Part shown: in pieces, positions 1 through 6,952 of the stretch
Layout: each line of letters starts with the position of its first letter
Position numbering within the stretch: the stretch's first letter is position 1
Assembly (NCBI GenBank): GCA_002841685.1
Contig: PHAM01000072.1
Span: 1 to 7,328, forward strand
Direction: 5' to 3'
DNA: 7,328 nt
Origin: Elusimicrobia bacterium HGW-Elusimicrobia-2
GTDB lineage: Bacteria; CG03
Translations under genes and position numbers: made by a program
The notes under the pieces: generated by a model
Told to the model about the DNA's origin: nothing
Database searches by the model: none
What the model saw: only the letters and a program-made list of their open reading frames with translations

Positions 1-127
1 AAAAAATTTGCAGTTCAGGTGCCTTTCAATTTGCTATAAAAATTGTAAATTGCTACGATTTGGCTGGCGAAAGTAGAGAATCGCTCAATTTAGGTAAAAA
101 TCTTTTTGCAGCAAGGGCGCGCGTTAT

Positions 128-156
128 TTGAATAATATCCGGCAATGTGCTAATAT
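128..156 (+). promoter_or_regulatory. Candidate sigma70 promoter of the ilvC-leuB operon
   Basis: A -35-like TTGAAT at 128-133 is followed after 17 bases by TAATAT at 151-156. TGC directly before the -10 gives an extended -10 element. Each hexamer matches the consensus at four of six positions. Transcription would start near 163, leaving a leader of about 27 bases, too short for a T-box or an attenuator. The inverted repeat TTATT-tg-AATAA (124-135) covers the -35 and could be a repressor site, which is inference only. A second, weaker candidate is the extended -10 TGCTATAAA at 32-40, which has no good -35. Confidence 0.5.
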
Positions 157-189
157 TCCAACTGGATAAAAAGAAACGGAGGTTTTAAA

Positions 190-1182
190 ATGGCAAAGAT
201 TTATTATGACAAGGATGCAAGTTTGTCGGCGTTGAAAGGTAAAACTGTGGCTGTCATAGGTTACGGTTCTCAGGGGCACGCGCAGGCGCAGAATCTCAGG
301 GATTCGGGCGTTAACGTCATCGTCGCTGACCTGCCCGGTTCCGACAATTTTGAACAGGCAAAGAAAGACGGCTTCAAACCCGTCACCTGCGCGGAAGCGG
401 TCAAAAAAGCTTTCTGGGTGCAGATGCTCGTTCCCGACGAGCTCCAGGCTATAATTTATAAAAACGATGTTGAGCCCAATTTAAAAAAAGGTATGGTTCT
501 GGGTTTTTCCCACGGATTCAACATACGCTTCGGCCAGATAAAGCCGCCGAAAACGATTGATGTCGTGATGGTCGCCCCGAAAGGGCCCGGTCATCTTGTC
601 AGGGATGTGTATGCCGCCGGCGGCGGCGTGCCGAATCTCATAGCCGTTCATCAGAACGTGTCCAAAAAAGCCAAACAGCTGGCGCTGGCCTATTCAAAAG
701 GGATAGGCGGCACCCGTGCCGGTACACTGGAGACGACTTTTTCAGAAGAGACGGAAACGGATCTTTTCGGCGAGCAGGTCGTCCTCTGCGGCGGCGTTGT
801 GGAGCTGGTCAAGGCCGGATTTGAGACTCTCGTTGAGGCGGGGTACCAGCCGGAGATCGCATATTTTGAATGTTTCCACGAGCTCAAGCTCATCGTCGAT
901 CTTATGCACACGAAAGGCATAGGCTGGATGAACTATTCCATCTCCGACACCGCCGAATACGGCGAATATTCAAGAGGCCCGAGGATAATAACTGACGAGA
1001 CGAAGAAAGAGATGAAAAAGATCCTCAGGGAAATCGTCTCCGGCGAATTCGCGAAAGAATGGCTGCTTGAAAACAGAGTCGGCCGTCCCGTGTTCAATCA
1101 GGCGAGAAAGGAAAGCTTTGAGCTTAAGATAGAGGAAGTGGGCGGCAAACTCCGAAAGATGATGCGCTGGCTGAAAAAATAG
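190..1182 (+). CDS. ilvC: Ketol-acid reductoisomerase, class I, probably NADH-preferring
   Basis: Converts 2-acetolactate (or 2-aceto-2-hydroxybutyrate) to the dihydroxy acid by Mg-dependent alkyl migration and NAD(P)H reduction. It is a cytosolic step of valine, leucine and isoleucine synthesis. At 330 residues it has the usual class I (short) length. The Rossmann motif GYGSQG is at 24-29, the catalytic His at 108 (SHGF), and the metal and substrate residues D191, E195, E227, E231 and S252 are all present. The start is set by GGAGG at 178-182, seven bases before the ATG. The cofactor loop is unusual: after strand beta-2 it reads ADLPGSDNF (46-54), with D47 at the strand end, L48 where NADPH enzymes usually have Arg, and N53 where they usually have Ser. 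Acidic residues here are typical of NADH-using enzymes, so NADH preference is inferred. It is the first gene of the operon. The identity is secure; the cofactor is not. Confidence 0.97.
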   Translation: MAKIYYDKDASLSALKGKTVAVIGYGSQGHAQAQNLRDSGVNVIVADLPGSDNFEQAKKDGFKPVTCAEAVKKAFWVQMLVPDELQAIIYKNDVEPNLKKGMVLGFSHGFNIRFGQIKPPKTIDVVMVAPKGPGHLVRDVYAAGGGVPNLIAVHQNVSKKAKQLALAYSKGIGGTRAGTLETTFSEETETDLFGEQVVLCGGVVELVKAGFETLVEAGYQPEIAYFECFHELKLIVDLMHTKGIGWMNYSISDTAEYGEYSRGPRIITDETKKEMKKILREIVSGEFAKEWLLENRVGRPVFNQARKESFELKIEEVGGKLRKMMRWLKK

Positions 1183-1188
1183 ATCCGG

Positions 1189-1830
1189 ATGCGGGTTTCA
1201 AAAGAAGTCATACCGGTGCTGCTGCCGCTGGGCGCCGTTTTCGCGGTTTTGGTTGTGCCTCTGTTTCTGCCGGTGAAAAAGGAGCTGCTGTCAAGCTGGA
1301 ACTTTTACGCGGCGGCGCTTGTTTTTGCCGTCGCTTTGTGGACGCTGTGGTTTTTCAGGGATCCCAATATAAAAGTCAACGCCTCAGACGCGCACATCCT
1401 CTCTCCGGCTTCCGGACGCGTGATGTCCATCGAGGAAACAGACCGTGGTACAAAAGTTGTGCGGATTTTTATGAATGTGTGCAGCTACCACATCCAGCGC
1501 GCGCCTTACGGCGGCACGGTTAGGATGATAACTTATACGCACGGAAGTTTTATCAATGCCGCGAAGAGCGACGCGCACATCAAAAACGAGAGAAACGAAG
1601 TGCTGTTTGACACTCCCCGCGGCGTCATAGCCGTCACGCAGATCGTCGGTTCCATAGCCCGGCGGATACTCTGCTGGAAAAAAGAGGGTGAGAAGATCTC
1701 GCAGGGCGAAAAGTTCGGCATGATAAAGTTCGGCTCCCAGGTGGATTGCGAATTCCCCGCTTCGTGCGAAGTGCTGGTGAAGGAGCGCGACAGCCTTGAC
1801 TGCGCGCGTTCGGTGATAGCGAAATGGTGA
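1189..1830 (+). CDS. psd: Phosphatidylserine decarboxylase proenzyme, short type
   Basis: Pyruvoyl-dependent enzyme that decarboxylates phosphatidylserine to phosphatidylethanolamine at the membrane. Two hydrophobic stretches (about 7-28 and 38-56) lead to the family motif FFRDP (55-59). The His motif YHIQRAP is at 100-106, NERNEV at 133-138, and the self-cleavage site is in KFGSQVD. Cleavage between G182 and S183 would give a beta chain of 182 residues and an alpha chain of 31 residues whose Ser becomes the pyruvoyl group. At 213 residues it matches the short (archaeal/rhizobial) form. The usual SPADG motif reads SPASG, so the conserved Asp of the proposed Asp-His-Ser processing triad is S75. 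The gene begins six bases after the ilvC stop with only a weak ribosome site, so translation probably depends on ilvC. It overlaps pssA, whose product makes its substrate. The family assignment is firm; full self-processing is less certain because of S75. Confidence 0.93.
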   Translation: MRVSKEVIPVLLPLGAVFAVLVVPLFLPVKKELLSSWNFYAAALVFAVALWTLWFFRDPNIKVNASDAHILSPASGRVMSIEETDRGTKVVRIFMNVCSYHIQRAPYGGTVRMITYTHGSFINAAKSDAHIKNERNEVLFDTPRGVIAVTQIVGSIARRILCWKKEGEKISQGEKFGMIKFGSQVDCEFPASCEVLVKERDSLDCARSVIAKW

Positions 1831-2585
1831 TCAAAAGATTCAGGACGGGGATATATCTTCCCAGCGTTTTCACGGCGATCAATATCGGCTGCGGTTTTAT
1901 GTCGGTTATCTTCGCCCTTCAGGAGAAATATTCTCTGGCCGCCTGGCTCATCGTTATAGGATGGGTGATGGATTCCATGGATGGTCATCTGGCTCGCATG
2001 ACAAACACCGGCTCCAAATTCGGTGTGGAGTTTGACAGCATAGCGGATATGGTTTCTTTCGGCATGGCCCCGGCTCTGCTTGTGTGGATATACTACCTCA
2101 AGGATTTTCGCCTCGGCTGGGCTGTCTGCCTTTTGTTTGTGCTGACCGCGGCGATCCGCCTGGCGCGTTTTAACACTTCCGCTTCCTCTGAAGAGAAATC
2201 GACTTATTTTGAGGGCCTTCCGTCACCGGCGGCCGCGGGAATACTGGCTGCTTTTGTTCTGCTGATGGAAATATACAAGGCGGATTCCCCAAAACGGAGT
2301 TTCAGGTTTCTTGTTGAAAGAGCGCCGCTTTTCGCTCACATCCTGCCGTTTATAATAATTCTTATCTCATTCCTGATGCTGACAAAACTGAGATACCCCC
2401 ACGGAACCAGATTCAAACTCACGGGTATGCTGCCTATGAGGGTTTTCATAATAACGATCGTGTGGCTGGTGCTTTTCGTGATGTATCCGGAAAGCATTAT
2501 ATCGTTGATGCTGATAGCCTATCTGCTCTACGGATTGCTGGATATTGTCATCAGGACAATCAGGATGAGGAAGGAAAGGTCCTGA
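1824..2585 (+). CDS. pssA: CDP-diacylglycerol-serine O-phosphatidyltransferase (PssA, CDP-alcohol phosphotransferase family)
   Basis: Integral membrane enzyme that transfers the phosphatidyl group from CDP-diacylglycerol to L-serine, giving phosphatidylserine for Psd. The CDP-alcohol phosphotransferase signature DGxxAR-x8-Gxxx-DxxxD is exact: D53, G54, A57, R58, G67, D71 and D75, preceded by D50. The PssA-specific blocks RLARFN (112-117) and FEGLPSPAAAG (129-139) separate it from PgsA and from choline enzymes. Several hydrophobic segments follow (about 12-31, 36-50, 78-94, 96-113, 171-187, 205-221 and 224-243), with a basic tail. At 253 residues it is the Bacillus/archaeal-like type, unrelated to the PLD-like PssA of E. 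coli. The ATG overlaps the psd stop by seven bases and has no clear Shine-Dalgarno. GTG at 1827 would give the classic 4-base GTGA overlap and is an equally good start. Either implies translational coupling with psd. Confidence 0.94.
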   Translation: MVIKRFRTGIYLPSVFTAINIGCGFMSVIFALQEKYSLAAWLIVIGWVMDSMDGHLARMTNTGSKFGVEFDSIADMVSFGMAPALLVWIYYLKDFRLGWAVCLLFVLTAAIRLARFNTSASSEEKSTYFEGLPSPAAAGILAAFVLLMEIYKADSPKRSFRFLVERAPLFAHILPFIIILISFLMLTKLRYPHGTRFKLTGMLPMRVFIITIVWLVLFVMYPESIISLMLIAYLLYGLLDIVIRTIRMRKERS

Positions 2586-4090
2586 TGTCCGGAAAAATAA
2601 TCATATTTGACACGACTCTGCGCGACGGCGAGCAGTCACCGGGGGCGTCGCTTACGAGCGACCAGAAACTCATAATAGCGCGCGAGCTCGAGAAGATGAA
2701 AGTGGATGTTATAGAGGCCGGTTTCGCCATATCCTCACCCGACGATTATAAGAGCATAGAAAGGATTTCATCCGTGATGAAGAATGTGACGGTGTGTTCG
2801 CTCGCGCGGGCCGTTGAAAAAGATATCACCGCCGCCGCCGGCGCCCTTTCCAGCGCCCGGCATAAACGCATACACACTTTTATTGCCACCTCTCCCGTGC
2901 ACATGAAATACAAGCTCAGAATGTCAAAAGCCGAGGTTGTTTCAAATGCCGTGGGAGCGGTAAAACTGGCGCGCGGATATTGCGATGAGGTGGAATTCTC
3001 CTGCGAGGACGCCACCAGGAGCGATAAAAAATTCCTCCGCGAAATAATTGAAAAAGTCATATCCGCCGGAGCCGGTATAATAAACATTCCCGATACCGTT
3101 GGTTATGCCTATCCGGAAGAGATGGGAAAACTCATAAGCTACCTTCTGTCCAATGTGAAGAATTCGCACAAAGCCGTTTTTTCGGTGCACTGCCACAATG
3201 ACCTGGGCCTGGGCACTGCAAATTCCCTGGCGGCGGTTATCGCCGGAGCCGGCCAGGTGGAATGCACTATAAACGGCCTGGGCGAACGCGCCGGGAACGC
3301 GGCTCTGGAAGAAATAGTCATGGCCCTGAAAGTGCGTTTCCCGAAGATAAAAACCGGCGTTGACACTCACGCGATAGCGCGCGTGTCGGGGATGGTCTCG
3401 CACATGACCGGCATCGCCGTTCAGCCGAATAAAGCCGTTGTCGGAGCAAATGCTTTCGCCCATGAGGCCGGCATCCATCAGGACGGCGTGCTCAAAAAAG
3501 CCCAGACATACGAGATAATGAAGCCGGAAGATGTGGGGATATCGGGTTCGCTTCTCGTTCTCGGAAAGCATTCCGGCCGCGCGGCCCTGGATAAAAAGCT
3601 GAAAGATCTCGGTTTTCAGATCGGAAAAGACAAACTTAATGAGATATTTGTCGAGTTTAAAAAGCTGGCCGACAAAAAGAAAAAGGTTTATGACGAAGAT
3701 ATAATAGCGCTCATAGAAAAGGACATGGGCAGAAGAGACGGCTTTGAGCTGAAAAATTTTGAGGTGCACACCACCCCGTCCGGCTCAAAGGGAAAGGTTA
3801 CGCTCAAAAAAGGCGGAAAGATATTCAGGAGTGAGGCCTCCGGCGACGGGCCCGTCGACAGCGTGCTCAAGGCGGTGGAGGCGGTCAGCGGCAGGAAGGG
3901 GAAACTCACTGATTATCATGTGAAGTCCATTACCGTAGGAAAAGACGCGCAGGGCGAGGTGCGGCTCCGGGCGGCTTTCGGAAAAAAAGTGTTCGCGGGC
4001 GTCTCATCATCCACGGATATAATAGAGGCATCCATACTGGCATACCTTTCCGCTCTTAACAAACTTGAATTGCGGAATATCAAAGGATGA
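2585..4090 (+). CDS. leuA: 2-isopropylmalate synthase
   Basis: Condenses acetyl-CoA with 2-ketoisovalerate to 2-isopropylmalate, the committed and usually leucine-inhibited step of leucine synthesis. The TIM-barrel domain carries FDTTLRDGEQSPG (8-20), HCHNDLGLGTANS (202-214) and GERAGNAALEE (233-243). The metal ligands D14, H202, H204 and N238 are visible. GANAFAHEAGIHQDG (287-301) and GKHSGRAAL (327-335) mark the linker subdomains. Residues from about 390 to the end form the LeuA dimer regulatory domain that binds leucine, so feedback control is likely. At 501 residues it is of normal bacterial length. The start chosen is the ATG at 2585, which shares one base with the pssA stop (TGATG) and follows an AGGAAGGAAAGG purine stretch. 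The same frame is open upstream to 2462, but that part lies inside pssA and is not family-like. The common EFSPEDA block reads EFSCEDA (137-143), a minor change. Homocitrate or citramalate synthase is less likely given leuCDB next door. Confidence 0.96.
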   Translation: MSGKIIIFDTTLRDGEQSPGASLTSDQKLIIARELEKMKVDVIEAGFAISSPDDYKSIERISSVMKNVTVCSLARAVEKDITAAAGALSSARHKRIHTFIATSPVHMKYKLRMSKAEVVSNAVGAVKLARGYCDEVEFSCEDATRSDKKFLREIIEKVISAGAGIINIPDTVGYAYPEEMGKLISYLLSNVKNSHKAVFSVHCHNDLGLGTANSLAAVIAGAGQVECTINGLGERAGNAALEEIVMALKVRFPKIKTGVDTHAIARVSGMVSHMTGIAVQPNKAVVGANAFAHEAGIHQDGVLKKAQTYEIMKPEDVGISGSLLVLGKHSGRAALDKKLKDLGFQIGKDKLNEIFVEFKKLADKKKKVYDEDIIALIEKDMGRRDGFELKNFEVHTTPSGSKGKVTLKKGGKIFRSEASGDGPVDSVLKAVEAVSGRKGKLTDYHVKSITVGKDAQGEVRLRAAFGKKVFAGVSSSTDIIEASILAYLSALNKLELRNIKG

Positions 4091-4093
4091 TCT

Positions 4094-5332
4094 ATGAATT
4101 ACGTTGAAAACATTCTATCGCACGCCTCGGGAAGGAAAAGCACCTCCGCCGGGGAATATATAGAGGCCCGCTGCGACACGGTTCTGATGAACGATGTGAC
4201 GGGGCCTTTGGCGGTGAAAGAATTCCTCAAAAGAGGAAAGAAGATAAAGAACCCCGGCTCGGTTGTGATCGTCTGCGATCACTTCACGCCCAATAAAGAC
4301 ATCAAATCCGCTGAAAATGTGAAATTCCTGAGGGATTTCGCTAAAAAGCAGAAGATAAGATTTTTTGAGATCGGCGACGGCGGCGTCGAGCATGTCATTC
4401 TGCCGGAGAAAGGAATCGTCAAGCCCGGCGACGTTGTCATAGGCGCGGATTCTCACACCTGCACATACGGGGCGCTGGGCGCTTTTTCCACAGGCGTCGG
4501 TTCCACCGATGCGGCTTTCGCCATGCTCACCGGAAAGATCTGGTTCATGGTGCCGGAGGTCATGGAATTTGTTTACAGCGGAAAAAAAGGAAAATTCATA
4601 ACAGGCAAGGATCTTATTCTCCTGACCATCGGGAAGATAGGCGTAAACGGCGCGAATTACAAAGCCATGAAATTCGCGGGGCCGGTCATACGCGCTCTTT
4701 CAATGGATGAGAGATTCACCATGTGCAACATGGCCATTGAGGCCGGCGGAAAAGCCGGTTTTGTCGTGCCTGATAAAAAAACCGCGGAGTATATTAAGGG
4801 GCGTCCGGGTAAGAAGGCCAGGGTTTTCGCCGACGGAGCTTCGGCTCAGACACTCAAAATGGATATAAGCTCCGTTAAGCCTCTTGTCGCCGCGCCGCAT
4901 CTTCCCGATAAAGTCGGGCCCGCCGCGAAAATGAATAAAGTGAAAATAGACCAGGCCGTCATAGGTTCCTGCACAAACGGCAGGATAAGCGATTTCGCGC
5001 AGGCGGCGAAGATAATGAAAGGCAGGAAGATAAGCGCCGGATTGCGCTGTATAATCCTGCCCGGCAGTCAGCAAGTCTATGCCGAGGCCTTGAAGAAAGG
5101 TTACATAGAGACATTTCTGAAAGCGGGATGCGTTATAGCGCCGCCCACCTGCGGGCCGTGCCTGGGCGGCCACATGGGGATACTCGCCGGCGGAGAAACG
5201 GCGATATCCACGACCAACAGGAATTTTGTCGGCAGGATGGGGGCCACCAGCTCCCGTGTGTATCTTGCCTCGCCCTACACGGCGGCCGCCTCGGCGCTCA
5301 GGGGGCGTATAATATCGCCGGAACAGCTTTAG
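4094..5332 (+). CDS. leuC: 3-isopropylmalate dehydratase large subunit
   Basis: Large subunit of the iron-sulfur isomerase that interconverts 2- and 3-isopropylmalate, working with LeuD. It belongs to the aconitase family. The three 4Fe-4S ligands are visible: C293 in SCTNGR and C353 and C356 in CGPCLGGH. The family blocks GADSHTCTYGALGAFSTGVGS (118-137) and NRNFVGRMG (375-383) are intact. At 412 residues it is the short, archaeal-like LeuC2/HacA type rather than the roughly 466-residue enterobacterial type. AAAGGA at 4082-4087, six bases ahead, supports the ATG. It begins three bases after the leuA stop. In archaea this family also includes homoaconitases, but leuA and leuB on either side make isopropylmalate the expected substrate. 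The fold and cluster are certain and the substrate is likely. Confidence 0.95.
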   Translation: MNYVENILSHASGRKSTSAGEYIEARCDTVLMNDVTGPLAVKEFLKRGKKIKNPGSVVIVCDHFTPNKDIKSAENVKFLRDFAKKQKIRFFEIGDGGVEHVILPEKGIVKPGDVVIGADSHTCTYGALGAFSTGVGSTDAAFAMLTGKIWFMVPEVMEFVYSGKKGKFITGKDLILLTIGKIGVNGANYKAMKFAGPVIRALSMDERFTMCNMAIEAGGKAGFVVPDKKTAEYIKGRPGKKARVFADGASAQTLKMDISSVKPLVAAPHLPDKVGPAAKMNKVKIDQAVIGSCTNGRISDFAQAAKIMKGRKISAGLRCIILPGSQQVYAEALKKGYIETFLKAGCVIAPPTCGPCLGGHMGILAGGETAISTTNRNFVGRMGATSSRVYLASPYTAAASALRGRIISPEQL

Positions 5333-5352
5333 GGATTTAAAACGGAGAGAAA

Positions 5353-5847
5353 ATGAAAAATATTATCAAAGGCCGCGCTTATGTCGTCGGGGATTCGGTA
5401 GATACGGATGTGATAATACCGGCGCGGTTTCTCACGACGGACAATGCGAATGAACTGGCCGCGCACTGTATGGAGGACCTGGATAAAGATTTCAGCAAAA
5501 AGGTGAAGACGGGCGATATCATCGTCGCCGGAGACAACTTCGGCTGCGGCTCATCGCGCGAACACGCGCCCATAGCCATAAAGGCATCGGGCATCTCGGC
5601 CGTTATAGCCAAATCCTTCGCGCGTATTTTTCTGCGCAACTGCATAAACATAGGCCTCATGGTTTTTGTCTGTGACATGAAAAAAGACACCCGCCCGGGC
5701 GATGAGATAACGGTTGACATGCAGAAGGGCGAGATCGCCAACGCCCGCACGAAAAAGATTTATCAGGTGAAGCCCGTCCCGGAATTCATAAAGAAAATAG
5801 TGTCCTCCGGCGGCCTTCTGAATTATGCCGTTCAAAGGAGAAAATGA
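5353..5847 (+). CDS. leuD: 3-isopropylmalate dehydratase small subunit
   Basis: Small (swivel-domain) subunit that completes the isopropylmalate isomerase active site with LeuC. It shows [11 protein letters not shown] (17-27), with the loop that shapes substrate choice, HCMEDLD (38-44), [12 protein letters not shown] (62-73) and [11 protein letters not shown] (83-93). At 164 residues it is the short archaeal-like form, matching the short LeuC, rather than the roughly 200-residue enterobacterial form. In this family the usual loop is often ARYL; here it is ARFL, a mild change. The gene starts 20 bases after the leuC stop, and GGAGAG at 5344-5349 serves as its ribosome site. Its TGA stop is one base before the leuB ATG, and its final codons contain the leuB Shine-Dalgarno, so the two are probably coupled. 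Confidence 0.95.
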   Translation: MKNIIKGRAYVVGDSVDTDVIIPARFLTTDNANELAAHCMEDLDKDFSKKVKTGDIIVAGDNFGCGSSREHAPIAIKASGISAVIAKSFARIFLRNCINIGLMVFVCDMKKDTRPGDEITVDMQKGEIANARTKKIYQVKPVPEFIKKIVSSGGLLNYAVQRRK

Positions 5848-5848
5848 G

Positions 5849-6904
5849 ATGAAGAAACACAAGATAGCGGTTATAGGCGGAGACGGAACAGGGCCTGAAG
5901 TTGTAGCTGAAGGTCTGAAAGTCCTTAAAGCGGCCTCAAAAAAGTTCGGCTTTGAGTATGAGACGACAATGCTGGACTGGGGCGGCGAGAGATATATGAA
6001 GACAGGCAAAATGATGCCTGACGACGGGATAGAAACGCTGAAAAAATTTGACGCCATATATCTGGGCGCTGTTGGACATCCGGAAGTGAAACCCGGGATT
6101 CTTGAAAAAGGACTGCTGCTTCGCATGAGGTTTGAGCTTGAGCAATATATTAATCTGCGGCCAGTGAAACTTTATCCCGGCGTGTGGACGCCCATAAAAG
6201 ACAAAGGCCCGGATGAGATAGACTATGTTGTCGTGAGGGAAAACAACGAGGGGCTCTACACGGGCATGGGCGAGTTCAAAAACAAGGGAACAAAAGATGA
6301 AATCGCTCTGCAAACATCATACAATACGAGAGCGGGGGTTGAACGGTGCATAAGATACGCTTTTGAATTCACCAGAAAAAGAAACAAGAGAAAACAGCTC
6401 ACGCTCTGCGGAAAGACAAATGTTCTCACCTACGCGTGGGATCTATGGGAAAGGACTTTCTATGAGGTCGCCAAGGAATACAGCGATATAAAAACAGATT
6501 ATACGCATGTTGACGCCACCTGTATGTGGATGGTGAAAAACCCGGAATGGTTTGACGTTATCGTCACGGACAACATGTTCGGCGACATAATCACCGATCT
6601 CGCGGCGATGACGCAGGGCGGAATGGGAATCGCCGCCGGAGGAAACATTAATCCGGAGGGCGTGTCCATGTTCGAGCCCATAGGCGGTTCCGCGCCCAAA
6701 TACACGGGTAAAAATGTGATCAATCCACTGGCCGCGATATGTTCGCTCGGGATGCTGCTTTCAAACATCGGCGAAGAAGAAGCCGCGGTCGCCGTTGAAA
6801 AAGCGGTGATGAGGGCCACGGCCGGAAAGATCAAATCCATGTCGGCAGGCAAAATGGGCATGGGCACGACGGAAGTCGGCGATTACATAGCAAGCCTCAT
6901 CTGA
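5849..6904 (+). CDS. leuB: 3-isopropylmalate dehydrogenase (isocitrate/isopropylmalate dehydrogenase family), probably NADP+-using
   Basis: Expected to oxidise and decarboxylate 3-isopropylmalate to 2-ketoisocaproate. The substrate arginines R94 and R104 (in NLRP) and R130, catalytic Y137 and K189, and metal ligands D222, D246 and D250 are all visible in family order. GGDGTGPEV is at 10-18. Classic LeuB has RELTGGIYFG; this one has RENNEGLYTG, as in archaeal LeuB, IDH and tartrate/malate dehydrogenases. The nucleotide motif EPVHGSAPD is changed to EPIGGSAPKY (276-285). The usual His is Gly and the NAD-selecting Asp is Lys followed by Tyr, as in NADP-dependent E. coli isocitrate dehydrogenase. 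NADP+ preference is therefore inferred. The start at 5849 is set by AAAGGAG (5834-5840) eight bases upstream; an in-frame ATG at 5825 lies inside leuD and has no ribosome site. At 351 residues it has normal length. The LeuB role rests mainly on the operon; isocitrate, malate or tartrate activity cannot be excluded from sequence. Confidence 0.88.
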   Translation: MKKHKIAVIGGDGTGPEVVAEGLKVLKAASKKFGFEYETTMLDWGGERYMKTGKMMPDDGIETLKKFDAIYLGAVGHPEVKPGILEKGLLLRMRFELEQYINLRPVKLYPGVWTPIKDKGPDEIDYVVVRENNEGLYTGMGEFKNKGTKDEIALQTSYNTRAGVERCIRYAFEFTRKRNKRKQLTLCGKTNVLTYAWDLWERTFYEVAKEYSDIKTDYTHVDATCMWMVKNPEWFDVIVTDNMFGDIITDLAAMTQGGMGIAAGGNINPEGVSMFEPIGGSAPKYTGKNVINPLAAICSLGMLLSNIGEEEAAVAVEKAVMRATAGKIKSMSAGKMGMGTTEVGDYIASLI

Positions 6905-6921
6905 GTGCCGCGGCCCTTTGT

Positions 6922-6950
6922 TTGACAAAAACGCGCAATTGTGAGACAAT
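6922..6950 (+). promoter_or_regulatory. Promoter of the antitoxin gene
   Basis: A perfect -35 TTGACA (6922-6927), a 17-base spacer and GACAAT (6945-6950) make a strong sigma70-type promoter. TGA just before the -10 fits the extended TGn element. Transcription would start near 6957, within the operator repeats. The promoter begins only 18 bases after the leuB stop, so the locus has its own expression although readthrough from leuB is possible. Confidence 0.75.
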
Positions 6951-6952
6951 GA

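Noticed and set aside
1-189. T-box or leucine leader peptide ahead of ilvC
   Set aside because: No T-box sequence, no small frame rich in Leu, Val or Ile codons, and no terminator hairpin seen; the predicted leader is about 27 bases.
1533-1988. Minus-strand open frame of 151 codons across the psd-pssA junction
   Set aside because: Antisense to two clear genes, no ribosome site or family resemblance.
2462-2584. Upstream extension of leuA by 41 residues
   Set aside because: The extension is inside pssA and not family-like; the family N-terminus begins at the ATG at 2585, which has a good purine-rich ribosome site.
2942-3769. Long open frame of 275 codons on the minus strand opposite leuA
   Set aside because: It lies wholly antisense to a well-supported leuA with all family motifs, shows no recognisable domain, and is explained by codon bias in the sense strand.
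5128-5340. Plus-strand 70-codon frame at the leuC 3' end
   Set aside because: Entirely overlaps leuC in another frame and has no family features or suitable ribosome site.
5825-5848. Earlier start of leuB adding eight residues
   Set aside because: It lies in the leuD 3' end with no Shine-Dalgarno, whereas AAAGGAG is well placed for the ATG at 5849.
6907-6929. Possible terminator after leuB (GCCGCGGC palindrome and TTTGT-ttg-ACAAA)
   Set aside because: The palindrome has no loop or following T run, and the second stem is 5 bp and overlaps the -35 hexamer.
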